A stretch of DNA of 25,626 nt, taken from an uncultured Collinsella sp. (lineage in GTDB: Bacteria > Actinomycetota > Coriobacteriia > Coriobacteriales > Coriobacteriaceae). The notes under the pieces are model-generated. The model was not told the origin of the DNA, searched no databases, and saw only the letters and a program-made list of their open reading frames with translations. Below, one piece after another: positions 6,449 through 15,098 of this stretch. Numbering within the stretch: the first letter of the stretch is position 1; every line of letters starts with the position of its first letter. The translations under genes and the position numbers were made by a program. Location: assembly GCA_937958315.1 (NCBI GenBank), contig CALFGH010000278.1:1-25626 (forward strand), in the 5' to 3' direction.

Positions 6449-8809
6449 CTATACGCGACGCTTGAGCTGAGCCCCACCCTCGCCAGGCATCAAGCGGCGT
6501 GCGTCATAGACCGAGTCGACGCTGCTAATCGATGCCAGTAGCGGATCCAGGCCGCTCGCATCCGAAATCTCGACCATAAAGCGCAGGGTCGCAATACCCT
6601 CGCGGTTGGTCGACGTGGCGGCAGAAAGGATATTGCCGCCCGCATCGCCAATGGCAATGGTGACATCCTTGAGCAGGCCCATGCGGTCCAGGCACTCGAC
6701 CACGATCTCGACCTGGAAGAGAGTGTCGGCAGCGCCGTCCCACTCCACATCGATCATGCGCTCGGGATGCTCCATGAGACCCTTGACGTTGGGGCAGTTG
6801 GCGCGATGCACCGAAACGCCACGACCGCGCGTGATGAAGCCGACGATGTCGTCGCCCGTCACGGGGTTGCAGCAATGGGCCAGACGGACCAGCAGGCCGC
6901 TGTTGCTCTCGCCCTTGACGATAATGCCGTTGCTGGCGCTCTTGCCGCGCTTTTGCGGCTTGCGATTGGAGCCGCGGGCCGGCTGTTTCACGACCTCGGC
7001 GATAGCCTCGGCCTTGGTGACCTGTTCCTCGGGCTTGGGGTCCAAGATTTGCTCGACTTTGTTACCCACAGCGCGCGGGGCAACCTTGCCGGCGCCGACG
7101 GCGGCAAACAGGTCCTCGAGCTGCTTGTAGTTAAACTGCTCCGCCACGGCGTTGAGCGCACGCGTGGATCGTGGCGTAGAGATGCCGTACCCGCGCTTAC
7201 GCAGGTCCTTAGCCAGTATATCGCGGCCGGCCGCAGCGTCATCGTCTTTGGTCGCGGCGGCGAAGTAACGGCGAATCTTTGACTTGGCCGAAGGTGTCTT
7301 GACGATCTTGAGCCAATCGCGCGACGGCTTAGAGCTCTTGTTGGTCAGAATCTCGACACGGTCACCCGTCTTGATTTCGTGCGTGAGTGGCGCCACCACA
7401 CCGTTAATCTTGGCGCCGACGCAGTGGTTACCGACCTCGGTATGAACGGCGTAGGCAAAGTCGAGCGGTGTAGAGCCGGCACGAAGCGCCATGACCTCGC
7501 CCTTGGGCGTAAAGACAAAAATTTCCTGGTCGAACAAGTCGACCTTCAGTGAGTGCAAGTATTCCTTGGCATCAGTGATCTCGTCAGACGCCGCCCAGTC
7601 GAGTGAGTGCTTGAGCCAGTTGATCTGGTCGTCCAGACGCTGCGCATCGTTGGTCTTAGAGGCAGACGATCCGCCCGACTTCTTGTACAGCCAGTGGGCG
7701 GCGATGCCGTACTCGGCCTGCTCGTGCATCTCATAGGTTCGAATCTGAATCTCGAGCGGGCGGGCCGTGGGGCCGATAACCGTCGTATGGAGTGACTGGT
7801 AGTTATTGACCTTGGGCATGGCGATATAGTCTTTAAAGCGACCGGGCATGGGATGCCACAAGGTATGCACGGCACCAAGCGTGGAATAGCAATCACGCAC
7901 CGAATGAGTGATGACGCGCAACGCCACCAGGTCGTAAATCTCGGAGAACTCCTTGCCCTTGCGCTTCATCTTTTGATAGATGGACCAATAGTGCTTGGAA
8001 CGACCGTTGATCTGAAAGCCCTCAAGACCAATGCGATTGAGCTCATCGGTGAGCGTCTTGATGGTCTCGGCAAGATAGCGCTCGCGAACCTCGCGCGATT
8101 CGGCTACCATGCGCGCGATGCGCTGGTAGGCATCGGGCTCCAAGTAGAAGAAGGACAGGTCCTCGAGCTCCCACTTGATTGAGCTCATGCCCAGGCGGTC
8201 GGCCAGAGGCGCGTATACGTCCATGGTCTCGCGCGCCTTAAACAGACGGCGGTCCTCGCGCAGGGCGGCAAGCGTGCGCATGTTATGCAGGCGGTCGGCG
8301 AGTTTGACGATGATGACGCGGATGTCCTTGGACATGGCGAGGAACATCTTACGCAGCGTGAGGGCCTGCTTCTCGTCCATGCTGTCGACTTCGATGTTGG
8401 TGAGCTTGGTCACGCCATCGACGAGCTCGGCCACCGTATCGCCAAACAGGCCGGAAACATCGGTAAGCGAGGTCTCGGTATCCTCGACGGTATCGTGCAA
8501 CAGTGCGGCGCACACCACATCGCAGTCCATCTTAAGATCGGCCAAAATGATGGCAACCTCGACGGGATGGTTAATGTACATCTCGCCCGAGCGCCGCTTT
8601 TGGTTGCAGTGCTTCTCGGCAGCAAAGCAGTAGGCCTGCTCCACCTTGGAGAAGTCATCCTCATTCATATATTTGAGGCACAGGCGCTCCAGCTTGTCGT
8701 AGCTGTCCGCCATAATCTCGGGCGGCAGCTCATCGGCATGCTTATAGTGCTCCATCTCCGAAAACGGCTGGAGGGTAGAATCATGGGCGGTACGGGCTGC
8801 GGCATCCAT
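6449..8809 (-). CDS. rel: bifunctional (p)ppGpp synthetase/hydrolase (RelA/SpoT family)
   Basis: A 786-residue long-form stringent-response enzyme that makes and degrades (p)ppGpp in response to uncharged tRNA on the ribosome. The HD hydrolase domain (about 55-205) has the intact His81 and the LLHDTVED motif (103-110). The synthetase domain (about 240-365) carries GRFKDYIAMPKVNNYQSLHTT, the RFKD type typical of bifunctional enzymes. The TGS domain follows at about 430-492. The zinc-finger-like region has AHCCNP and HRANCPN, and a C-terminal ACT domain occupies the last about 75 residues. Both activities therefore look intact. The ATG at 8809 has a purine-rich AAGGGGA ribosome site lying in the 15 bases that separate it from recJ, so the two genes are very likely one operon. 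Confidence 0.96.
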   Translation of the reverse strand: MDAAARTAHDSTLQPFSEMEHYKHADELPPEIMADSYDKLERLCLKYMNEDDFSKVEQAYCFAAEKHCNQKRRSGEMYINHPVEVAIILADLKMDCDVVCAALLHDTVEDTETSLTDVSGLFGDTVAELVDGVTKLTNIEVDSMDEKQALTLRKMFLAMSKDIRVIIVKLADRLHNMRTLAALREDRRLFKARETMDVYAPLADRLGMSSIKWELEDLSFFYLEPDAYQRIARMVAESREVRERYLAETIKTLTDELNRIGLEGFQINGRSKHYWSIYQKMKRKGKEFSEIYDLVALRVITHSVRDCYSTLGAVHTLWHPMPGRFKDYIAMPKVNNYQSLHTTVIGPTARPLEIQIRTYEMHEQAEYGIAAHWLYKKSGGSSASKTNDAQRLDDQINWLKHSLDWAASDEITDAKEYLHSLKVDLFDQEIFVFTPKGEVMALRAGSTPLDFAYAVHTEVGNHCVGAKINGVVAPLTHEIKTGDRVEILTNKSSKPSRDWLKIVKTPSAKSKIRRYFAAATKDDDAAAGRDILAKDLRKRGYGISTPRSTRALNAVAEQFNYKQLEDLFAAVGAGKVAPRAVGNKVEQILDPKPEEQVTKAEAIAEVVKQPARGSNRKPQKRGKSASNGIIVKGESNSGLLVRLAHCCNPVTGDDIVGFITRGRGVSVHRANCPNVKGLMEHPERMIDVEWDGAADTLFQVEIVVECLDRMGLLKDVTIAIGDAGGNILSAATSTNREGIATLRFMVEISDASGLDPLLASISSVDSVYDARRLMPGEGGAQLKRRV

Positions 8810-8824
8810 CGAGGTCCCCTTCCC

Positions 8825-11800
8825 CTAGGCCCGCGGTACGATCGGGCGGTTAACTTTGGCTAGCATATCAGAAGCGCACGAATCGAGCGCCCAACTCCGG
8901 AAAGCCGAGAACTCCATGCGCGAGCGCAAGCCCTCCAAATAGCGAATTGACCTGCTTAATTGCACGCGACCGGGGTTTTCGGCCATCGCGATGCGGCGGG
9001 TGTCGTCAAACCCCGAAACGCGACAGAAACCAAGCTCTTCGAAGATTCCCAGGCCGCTTTCCACCGAGCGCTCGTCGACCGGTGTGCGAGCATCGATGGC
9101 AAGGCACATCTGCGCGATGTCGATATCGCTCGCGCTAAAGGAATCGTTCCCCGTCTTGCCACGGTTGGAGCGCCACATGGTCTGCAGTGCTCGATAGAGC
9201 GTGACAAGCTCATCGCGCTCGGGCGCGTAACAATCGAGCAGGCGCTCATTAATACGAGCGTCACGCGACGAATAGAGCAGGTGAATCACGGCGGGCTGTC
9301 CATCGCGGCCGGCACGGCCACTCATCTGGTTAAACTCAATTGCACCAAACGGCATGTGGTAGAGCACGACATGGCGGATATCGGGCAGGTTGACGCCCTC
9401 ACCGAAGGCCGAGGTTGAAACGATGCAGCTGAGGCTTCCATCTCTAAAGGCTTCCTCGACGCGCCGGCGATCGGAGCGCGCAAGCCCGGCGTTATAGAAC
9501 GCGATATGGGTCGCACAGTCGGGAACGCGTTTGCGCAACGTCTTGGCAAGCGCCACGGACTGGTCGCGCGAGTTCACATAGATAACGGTCTTCTCCCCCG
9601 TCGCCACGATCGACACCAGGCGATTTTCGCGGCTCGCAAGGTCTCGGTCATCCTCGAGCTGCAAGTTCTCGCGCACCGTCTCGTCGACCACCGTACGGGT
9701 AATCGGCAGCACGCGGGCAAGCTCCGCCACGACCGGAGCCGTCGCGGTGGCCGTCGCCGCCATAACGACCGGATTGCCCAGGTCTTTGAGGATATCGGGC
9801 ATGTCGAGGTATGCACTCCGGTCACCGCCTTTGGCAAGACCGGCATGGTGCGCCTCATCGATAACGACAAAACCGATACGCCCCGAACGCGCAAAGCGGT
9901 CGCGGTGAATGGACAGGAACTCGGGCGTCGTGAGTACGATGCCGGTGCGGCCCGAAGCCAAGCCGGCAAACACGTCATCGCGCGCCGCCTCCACGGTCTC
10001 GCCGGTCAGCACGCCTACGCCAATGCCAAGCGCGGCCATCGTCGAGGAAAGGTGATAGGCCTGGTCGGCAACGAGCGCGCGCAGCGGATAGACAAAAATG
10101 CTCGCACGCCCGCGAAGGACCGCCTCGCGTGCGGCATGTACATGGAAAATCAGAGACTTGCCGCGACCCGTTCCCATAACAGCCAAAACGCTCTGGTGGT
10201 CGGCCAGGGCGTCAAGCGCCTCGACCTGTGCGCGGTGCGGCTGGTTCGATCCGATAAAGCTGTGAATGAGCGAGCGCGTGAGCTCGGTATAGGAAAGCTG
10301 GGCGAGCGTTTGGCGTTTGCGGGACTCCAGACGCAGTCCAGAATCCGCCGGTTGTACGCCGCGGCGAAGCTCACATGCCGGGTCGTCAACGCTGGGCGCC
10401 GTGGTATCGCGGACCAAGACATCCTTGATCATGAGCTTGGGCTTCACGCGACCTTGCCAATGCTCGGCAACGGCCTCGAATACCAAGTCGACGGCGCTGT
10501 CGCAATTGATAAGCCTATCGATCTGCGGTACGCGGAACATAATGGCAGGCACACTCGCGGCTCCATCCGTCGCCACGAAGCGCATATGCTCGCCGGTCTT
10601 ACCCACCACGGCACGATCACACATCGTCACGCCCTCGGCAGCCAGCAGCGGCACCTTATTACCCTGGCCAAACGGCTCAAGGCGGGAAATCTGCTCGATG
10701 GTCTCGATATTCAATTCGGAAAGGTCGACCGTGGCGGCAACCTCATCGGTGTCCTCAAAGTCCTCGGCGGGAAGCTCGGACAACACGGCGGAAAGGCGAC
10801 GACGGAACTCGTCGAGCTTGGACGCCTCGATGGTCACGCCCACCGCACCGGCATGCCCGCCGCGGCGAATCAGCAGGTCGGAACAGCGCTCGACGGCTTC
10901 GAACAGGTTGACCTTGCCCACCGAGCGGCCCGAGCCACGTGCTATACCGTCCTCGATAGAGAAAAGCAACGCCGGCACGTGATATCGGTTGGTAAGGCGG
11001 CTCGCCACGATGCCTTTAACGCCCTCGTGCCAGCCCTCGCCACCCACGACGATTGCGCGACCGCCATCATAGGTCTCCTCGACCTTTGCCATGGCATCAC
11101 GCGTGAGCTCCGCCTCAATCTCGCGACGCTGACGGTTGATCTCCTCGAGCTCGGCCGCCAGTGCACTTGCCTCGATAGGATCGCGGGCAAGCAGCAGGTC
11201 GAGCGCCAGCTTGGGATCGGCCATGCGGCCGGCGGCGTTTAAGCGGGGAATGAGCGAGAACGATAGGCCGTCCGCCGTAATGGTAGTCAGATCGGCCTTG
11301 GCGAGCGCTGCAAGCGCAATGTAGCCGGGACGAGCCGTCACGCGCATCTGTTGGATGCCCTCAGCGACCAGCGCGCGGTTCTCGGGCGTCAACGGCATCA
11401 TGTCGGACACGGTGCCCAGCGCCGCAACCTCAATCAGCGAACGCCAATACGACGGCTTGTCCAAACGCTCACCCAAAACCTGCACCAGCTTGAGCGCCAC
11501 ACCGGCACCGGCAAGTTCACGCGAGGGCCCCTCATCCTCGAGTTTAGGGTCGGTGAGGGGCACGCCCTGCGGCACCTGGTCGGACGGCTCATGATGGTCC
11601 GTAACCACCAGATCGATTCCCAGGCTCTCCAGATAGGAGACCTCTTCCTTGGCCGCGATACCGTTATCGACGGTCACGATCAGATTGGGTTGGGCGAGCT
11701 TGTTGACGCGGTCGAGCGCCGCGCGCGAAAGGCCATATCCCTCGTCAAAGCGGTGCGGGATGAATGGTGTGACATCGGCGCCAAACGTCCGCAGCGCCTC

Positions 11801-12112
11801 GGTCAACAGACAAGTCGACGTAATGCCGTCGACGTCAAAATCACCAAAGACGGCGATGCGTTCGTGGTTGCGAATGGCGCGCTCGACACGATCGGCAACA
11901 ATCGACATGCCCGGAATGACGAGCGGATCGGCCCAATCACGGTCGAGCGAAGGCGTCAAAAATAGCTGTCCCTCCTCAATCGAGGCAATGCCGTGCGCAA
12001 CCATAATGCGTGCCACCAGCCCGGGTATGCCCAGACCAGCCGAAAGCTCCTTTTCGAGCTCGGGATTTTGCTGAGCGACCGCCCAGCGATGCGTCGTCTT
12101 AAGCGATGACAT
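8825..12112 (-). CDS. recJ: RecJ single-strand exonuclease fused to a DEAH/RecQ-like helicase
   Basis: A protein of 1095 residues, about twice the length of ordinary RecJ. The N-terminal half is RecJ: GDFDVDG (90-96), VTDHHEP (DHH at 172-174), SLIPRLNAAGRM (about 286-297), GGHAGAVG in the DHHA1 domain (418-425) and an OB-like region to about 570. The C-terminal half is a superfamily 2 helicase: Walker A MGTGRGKS (646-653), DEAH box (752-755), TATATA motif III, and motif VI QMSGRAGRDG (929-938), followed by a winged-helix-like tail. The canonical RecQ zinc cysteines are not obvious. RecJ digests 5'-ended single strands and RecQ unwinds DNA to feed it in the RecFOR pathway; here both would act as one polypeptide. 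The ATG at 12112 matches the normal RecJ N-terminus; a GTG at 12157 is the alternative. Confidence 0.92.
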   Translation of the reverse strand: MSSLKTTHRWAVAQQNPELEKELSAGLGIPGLVARIMVAHGIASIEEGQLFLTPSLDRDWADPLVIPGMSIVADRVERAIRNHERIAVFGDFDVDGITSTCLLTEALRTFGADVTPFIPHRFDEGYGLSRAALDRVNKLAQPNLIVTVDNGIAAKEEVSYLESLGIDLVVTDHHEPSDQVPQGVPLTDPKLEDEGPSRELAGAGVALKLVQVLGERLDKPSYWRSLIEVAALGTVSDMMPLTPENRALVAEGIQQMRVTARPGYIALAALAKADLTTITADGLSFSLIPRLNAAGRMADPKLALDLLLARDPIEASALAAELEEINRQRREIEAELTRDAMAKVEETYDGGRAIVVGGEGWHEGVKGIVASRLTNRYHVPALLFSIEDGIARGSGRSVGKVNLFEAVERCSDLLIRRGGHAGAVGVTIEASKLDEFRRRLSAVLSELPAEDFEDTDEVAATVDLSELNIETIEQISRLEPFGQGNKVPLLAAEGVTMCDRAVVGKTGEHMRFVATDGAASVPAIMFRVPQIDRLINCDSAVDLVFEAVAEHWQGRVKPKLMIKDVLVRDTTAPSVDDPACELRRGVQPADSGLRLESRKRQTLAQLSYTELTRSLIHSFIGSNQPHRAQVEALDALADHQSVLAVMGTGRGKSLIFHVHAAREAVLRGRASIFVYPLRALVADQAYHLSSTMAALGIGVGVLTGETVEAARDDVFAGLASGRTGIVLTTPEFLSIHRDRFARSGRIGFVVIDEAHHAGLAKGGDRSAYLDMPDILKDLGNPVVMAATATATAPVVAELARVLPITRTVVDETVRENLQLEDDRDLASRENRLVSIVATGEKTVIYVNSRDQSVALAKTLRKRVPDCATHIAFYNAGLARSDRRRVEEAFRDGSLSCIVSTSAFGEGVNLPDIRHVVLYHMPFGAIEFNQMSGRAGRDGQPAVIHLLYSSRDARINERLLDCYAPERDELVTLYRALQTMWRSNRGKTGNDSFSASDIDIAQMCLAIDARTPVDERSVESGLGIFEELGFCRVSGFDDTRRIAMAENPGRVQLSRSIRYLEGLRSRMEFSAFRSWALDSCASDMLAKVNRPIVPRA

Positions 12113-12164
12113 AGGCGCCCACCCCCGATAGGGGCAGGTCGCCGCGATACCTCTCACGGTTCAT
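12099..12164 (-). CDS. possible 21-codon upstream ORF overlapping the recJ start
   Basis: ATG at 12164 is preceded by AGAGGA with a nine-base spacer, a better ribosome site than that of recJ itself (GGGGGTGG). The reading frame, beginning MNRERYRGDL, ends in TAA at 12101-12099. It overlaps the recJ ATG by 14 bases in a different frame, the arrangement expected for translational coupling. The peptide is not recognised, and short open frames arise easily in GC-rich DNA, so this is tentative. Confidence 0.3.
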   Translation of the reverse strand: MNRERYRGDLPLSGVGAYVIA

Positions 12165-12220
12165 AGCGATGAGTCCTCTGTGTATGCCCGCTTCGGCAGG
12201 CAGATCTGTTTAACGGATTT

Positions 12221-12239
12221 ATTATACCGTGCGGCACGG
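12221..12239 (-). promoter_or_regulatory. recJ-rel promoter -10 with adjacent palindrome
   Basis: A perfect TATAAT lies on the minus strand at 12221-12226, about 110 bases upstream of recJ. Directly upstream of it, in the spacer region, is the palindrome CCGTGC-C-GCACGG (12227-12239), positioned as an operator would be. No good -35 hexamer is visible at 16-18 bases, which would fit an activated or otherwise controlled promoter. Confidence 0.5.
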
Positions 12240-12387
12240 ACGCAGAGCCTCGCAGCACGCCGTGGTTTCGGTAAACGATGCCGGTAATAGCCTCGAAATA
12301 ATCGAGCGTTTCTGACGCACGGACGCATGCGAGCGTCTAGCATATCCATTCAAAACGGGTTCACGAGCAAAGGGAGTCACGGGGCAT

Positions 12388-13386
12388 ATGAAGCAATGGG
12401 CTGGACTGGGAAAGTTCCTCGCGGGGCATATGCAGGTCATCGTTCCGATTTGCGTAACGCTCGGCGTGCTCTTTCCCCAGCAGATCGGCGTACTCAAGCC
12501 CATCGTTCCCGCTCTCTTCGCCTTTATGACATTCCAAGGCGCGCTCAGTAACACCTTCCACCAGGTAGCTGAGGTGTTCCGCCGTCCGCTGCACCTGATT
12601 TTGGCGCTGATCGTCTCGGCGGTGTTTATTCCCATAGCAGCTTATGCCATGGGATCGCTGTTCTTTGGCTCCAACCCCAATCTTGTCTGCGGCATCGTGC
12701 TCGAGTACAGCGTACCCGTGGCGGTCACTGCCTTTATGTGGATTAGCATGTTCGGCGGCAACGGCCCGCTCGCGCTTACCATCATCCTGACGTCCTCGGT
12801 TATCTCCCCTGTGACGATTCCGCTCACGCTTAAGCTCTTGCTGGGTGCCACTGTCTCGATCGATGTGCCAAGCATGATGCAAGACATGGCCTTTATGATC
12901 GCCATCCCCGCCGTGCTCGGCATCGTGATCAACGAGCTCACACGTGGATGGGGACACGAGAAGCTCTCCCCCGCGCTCTCGCCCGCCTGCAAGTTCATGA
13001 TGATGGGCGTTATCGCCTCCAACTCCACCGCCATGAGTGAGTACGTTCTGCACATGAACGCGATGCGCCTGGAAGTCGCCCTCTTTATTTTGACCTTCGC
13101 CATCAGCGGCTTTATCGTCGGTTTTCTGATCGCCCGTGCGCTGCATCTGCCATATAGCGAGACGACTACCATGTGCTTTACCTGCGGCATGCGTAACATC
13201 TCTTCGGGCGCCGTCATCGCCACGCAGTACTTTCCGGGCGAAGTCGTGTTTCCCGTCATGTGCGGAACGCTGTTTCAGCAGGTACTCGCCTCGTTTATCG
13301 GGCATCTCTTTGAGCGTCTGACCGGCGAGGAGCGCGCCGCCCAGCGCAAGCGCGTCGAGGCCGGCCGCGACGCCATGGCACGCTAG
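12388..13386 (+). CDS. bile acid:sodium symporter (BASS/SBF) family transporter
   Basis: The 332-residue membrane protein has about nine to ten hydrophobic segments throughout. Family features are the early FAFMTFQGALSNTF segment, the polar break LEYSVPVAVTAFMW, and the hallmark CGMRNISSGAVIA near residue 270, which corresponds to the discontinuous helix that coordinates sodium and substrate in SBF proteins. Bacterial members carry bile acids, pantothenate, pyruvate-like acids or other organic anions, so the substrate cannot be named from sequence. It is the only plus-strand gene in this part of the window, divergent from recJ and convergent with the HIT-like gene, with no obvious terminator in the 30-base gap. 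The ATG at 12388 has AAAGGGAG upstream, at slightly long spacing. Confidence 0.88.
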   Translation: MKQWAGLGKFLAGHMQVIVPICVTLGVLFPQQIGVLKPIVPALFAFMTFQGALSNTFHQVAEVFRRPLHLILALIVSAVFIPIAAYAMGSLFFGSNPNLVCGIVLEYSVPVAVTAFMWISMFGGNGPLALTIILTSSVISPVTIPLTLKLLLGATVSIDVPSMMQDMAFMIAIPAVLGIVINELTRGWGHEKLSPALSPACKFMMMGVIASNSTAMSEYVLHMNAMRLEVALFILTFAISGFIVGFLIARALHLPYSETTTMCFTCGMRNISSGAVIATQYFPGEVVFPVMCGTLFQQVLASFIGHLFERLTGEERAAQRKRVEAGRDAMAR

Positions 13387-13416
13387 ATCGTCCGCATTAC
13401 GCGGGTGTTAGTCTTG

Positions 13417-14214
13417 CTATACGAGCGTTTCCAGGTGCGCACGCAGGCGCTCGGCATCGATATCGAGCGTTGTCTCGGCATTGACCTGGGCCAAACGATA
13501 GCCGACAAAGTAGGGCGAAACCACCCAACGCGGCAGTGCCTTGGCAATGGTCCGACCGCCCAGGTGATAGAAGAACAAGTTGTACGACTCTGCGCGACCA
13601 CCGTGGTGCTCGTTCAGGATATAGCGCAGAGCTACCTGGATCGCATCGGCGAAGAGATCCGTCTCGACTTGATCTCGCATGTCATCGCTGGCGGCGATTC
13701 CCTGCGGGGCTGAAACATTGACCTCAAAGAATCCCATGATCGGTTCGGTTGAGATGTTGACCGCGATTCTCCCCTGTTGCCAGACATTGATGCCTTCGAA
13801 ATTGGCGGAAGTCAGCGAAGCATAGCCGTCTTCCTGCTCCAAACCCACAATCTGCATATGCGGATGAACGAGACTGCCGCCCGAGAGCGGACCCTTGTTC
13901 TTGTACATGAGCACGCTTCGATACTGCTGTGAATCGATCATCTGCTGCCAGCAACCCAGGGCGAACCTCATTACATGGTGGAGTTCATCCGACTCATAGG
14001 TCACCAGGTCTGCGTCGTGGTCGGCCGACTCGATCAGCACGGTTTGACGGGTGGCGCGCAGGGTTTTGAACTTATTCTCGAGCCAGATGCAGTCACCGTC
14101 GCGCCGAATGATATTGGCGAGCCCCTTGGTATCGCAAAAGGGGCACGCGGTGCCAGGGCGCCGGTTGTCGTCGGGCTTACCGCTCGCCTGCTGAACGTCA
14201 AATACCAGCGCCAC
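13417..14214 (-). CDS. GalT/HIT-superfamily protein (DUF4931-like)
   Basis: The 265-residue protein resembles a small galactose-1-phosphate uridylyltransferase relative. CPFC at residues 24-27 looks like half of a zinc site. SLVHPHMQIVG (114-124) gives the H-P-H-x-Q arrangement of the GalT active site, in which the second His (119) carries the nucleotidyl group. The rest is a HIT-like beta-sheet fold ending in a helix. Substrate unknown; I call it a nucleotide hydrolase or transferase only. It starts with GTG at 14214, four bases after the cutC stop, and its ribosome site GGAGG lies inside the last codons of cutC, so translation is probably coupled. Confidence 0.78.
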   Translation of the reverse strand: MALVFDVQQASGKPDDNRRPGTACPFCDTKGLANIIRRDGDCIWLENKFKTLRATRQTVLIESADHDADLVTYESDELHHVMRFALGCWQQMIDSQQYRSVLMYKNKGPLSGGSLVHPHMQIVGLEQEDGYASLTSANFEGINVWQQGRIAVNISTEPIMGFFEVNVSAPQGIAASDDMRDQVETDLFADAIQVALRYILNEHHGGRAESYNLFFYHLGGRTIAKALPRWVVSPYFVGYRLAQVNAETTLDIDAERLRAHLETLV

Positions 14215-14217
14215 GGG

Positions 14218-14895
14218 TTACGCCTCCAGCGGCACGATCTTGGTGCCATGGAGCTCGGAGACGCCCAGTGCCGCCGCCACGGTATCGCGGTTGGCCGTGG
14301 AAATGCCGCCGCCGGGAAGGATGGTCAGGCGGTCGCCCGCATACTCGACAAGACGCGATAGGTGCTCCAGATTGTCCTCGATCGGCGTTCCGGCAGCGCC
14401 TCCATGCGTCAGGATGCGCGTGATACCGCAGTCGGCGAGTGTGTCGACGGCATCGAGCTGAGCCTCGGGCGAGAGCTGGTCGAAGGCCATATGGAAGGTG
14501 ATGTCGATGGGCTCGCGCTTGCATTCCTCGGTCGCGCAGCCCGCAGCCATCACGAGGGCGCCGAGTGTAAGCTCATCGAGCGCCCATCCGCCGGCACAAG
14601 GCTTGCAGCAGCCAAAGACCAAGCCGTCGGCGCCGGCGCTCACGGCAAGGCCCAGGTCCATCTCCATCATGCGCAGCTCGTCCTGGTTGTAATGGAAGTC
14701 ACCGCCACGCGGGCGAATCATGCACATCACTTGCGCATCATGCTCGTGAGCATAGCTGACCGCAGCGCTGATAACGCCGGCCGAGGGCGTGGTACCACCG
14801 ACGGCAAGGTTGTCGCACAGCTCGATGCGCCCCGCACCGGCCTCGATAGCCGCCGGCACCCGCTCAAAGTTCTCGGCACAAAACTCGTACAGCAT
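14218..14895 (-). CDS. cutC: CutC family protein
   Basis: The 225-residue TIM-barrel protein carries the family hallmarks GRIELCDNLAVGGTTPS near the N-terminus, MCMIRPRGGDFHYNQDEL, ITFHMAFD, RILTHGGAAGT and LTILPGGGI. CutC was named for copper homeostasis in Escherichia coli, but its molecular role is disputed and a metabolic or hydrolytic function is possible. The frame is open to 14934, but only the ATG at 14895 has a ribosome-binding sequence (GGGGG) upstream. It is the first gene of a two-gene unit with the GalT/HIT-like gene. Confidence 0.9.
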   Translation of the reverse strand: MLYEFCAENFERVPAAIEAGAGRIELCDNLAVGGTTPSAGVISAAVSYAHEHDAQVMCMIRPRGGDFHYNQDELRMMEMDLGLAVSAGADGLVFGCCKPCAGGWALDELTLGALVMAAGCATEECKREPIDITFHMAFDQLSPEAQLDAVDTLADCGITRILTHGGAAGTPIEDNLEHLSRLVEYAGDRLTILPGGGISTANRDTVAAALGVSELHGTKIVPLEA

Positions 14896-14961
14896 AGATA
14901 GACCCCCAGACGAACTTCTATTTCCACACGGCATTGTCGCACTTTAAATACCAACCCGCAC

Positions 14962-15050
14962 AATGATCCCTTGGGGACGGAGGAAAACGGATCGACCAGT
15001 GAGTCTATTTGACCCGGCGATCCGTTTTCCTCCGTCCCCAAGGGATCATT
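14962..15050. repeat. perfect 33-bp inverted repeat (89-base hairpin element)
   Basis: The left arm (14962-14994, starting AATGATCCCTTGGGGACGG) and the right arm (15018-15050) are perfectly complementary over 33 bases, around a 23-base loop. No coding capacity is visible. It lies between cutC (start) and the livF terminator, which follows by one base. Perfect long arms in non-coding DNA suggest a recently mobile or functional palindromic element; a GGGGACGG core is shared with the hairpin at 4506-4597. Confidence 0.9.
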
Positions 15051-15051
15051 T

Positions 15052-15087
15052 AAAAAGGGGCGCTGACCGGGATAGTCAGCGCCCCTT
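15052..15087 (-). terminator. liv operon terminator
   Basis: AGGGGCGCTGAC (15056-15067) pairs perfectly with GTCAGCGCCCCT (15075-15086) and is followed on the minus strand by TTTTTA, 12 bases after the livF stop. Confidence 0.92.
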
Positions 15088-15098
15088 CGTTGAATGAA

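Noticed and set aside
9506..11242. A 578-codon plus-strand open frame inside the RecJ-helicase gene
   Set aside because: Antisense shadow of the fusion gene; composition rich in Arg, His and Gln with no motifs, and no ribosome site.
12361..13305. A 314-codon minus-strand open frame opposite the SBF transporter
   Set aside because: Strongly charged His- and Glu-rich peptide typical of the reverse of a membrane protein; the plus-strand SBF motifs are clear.
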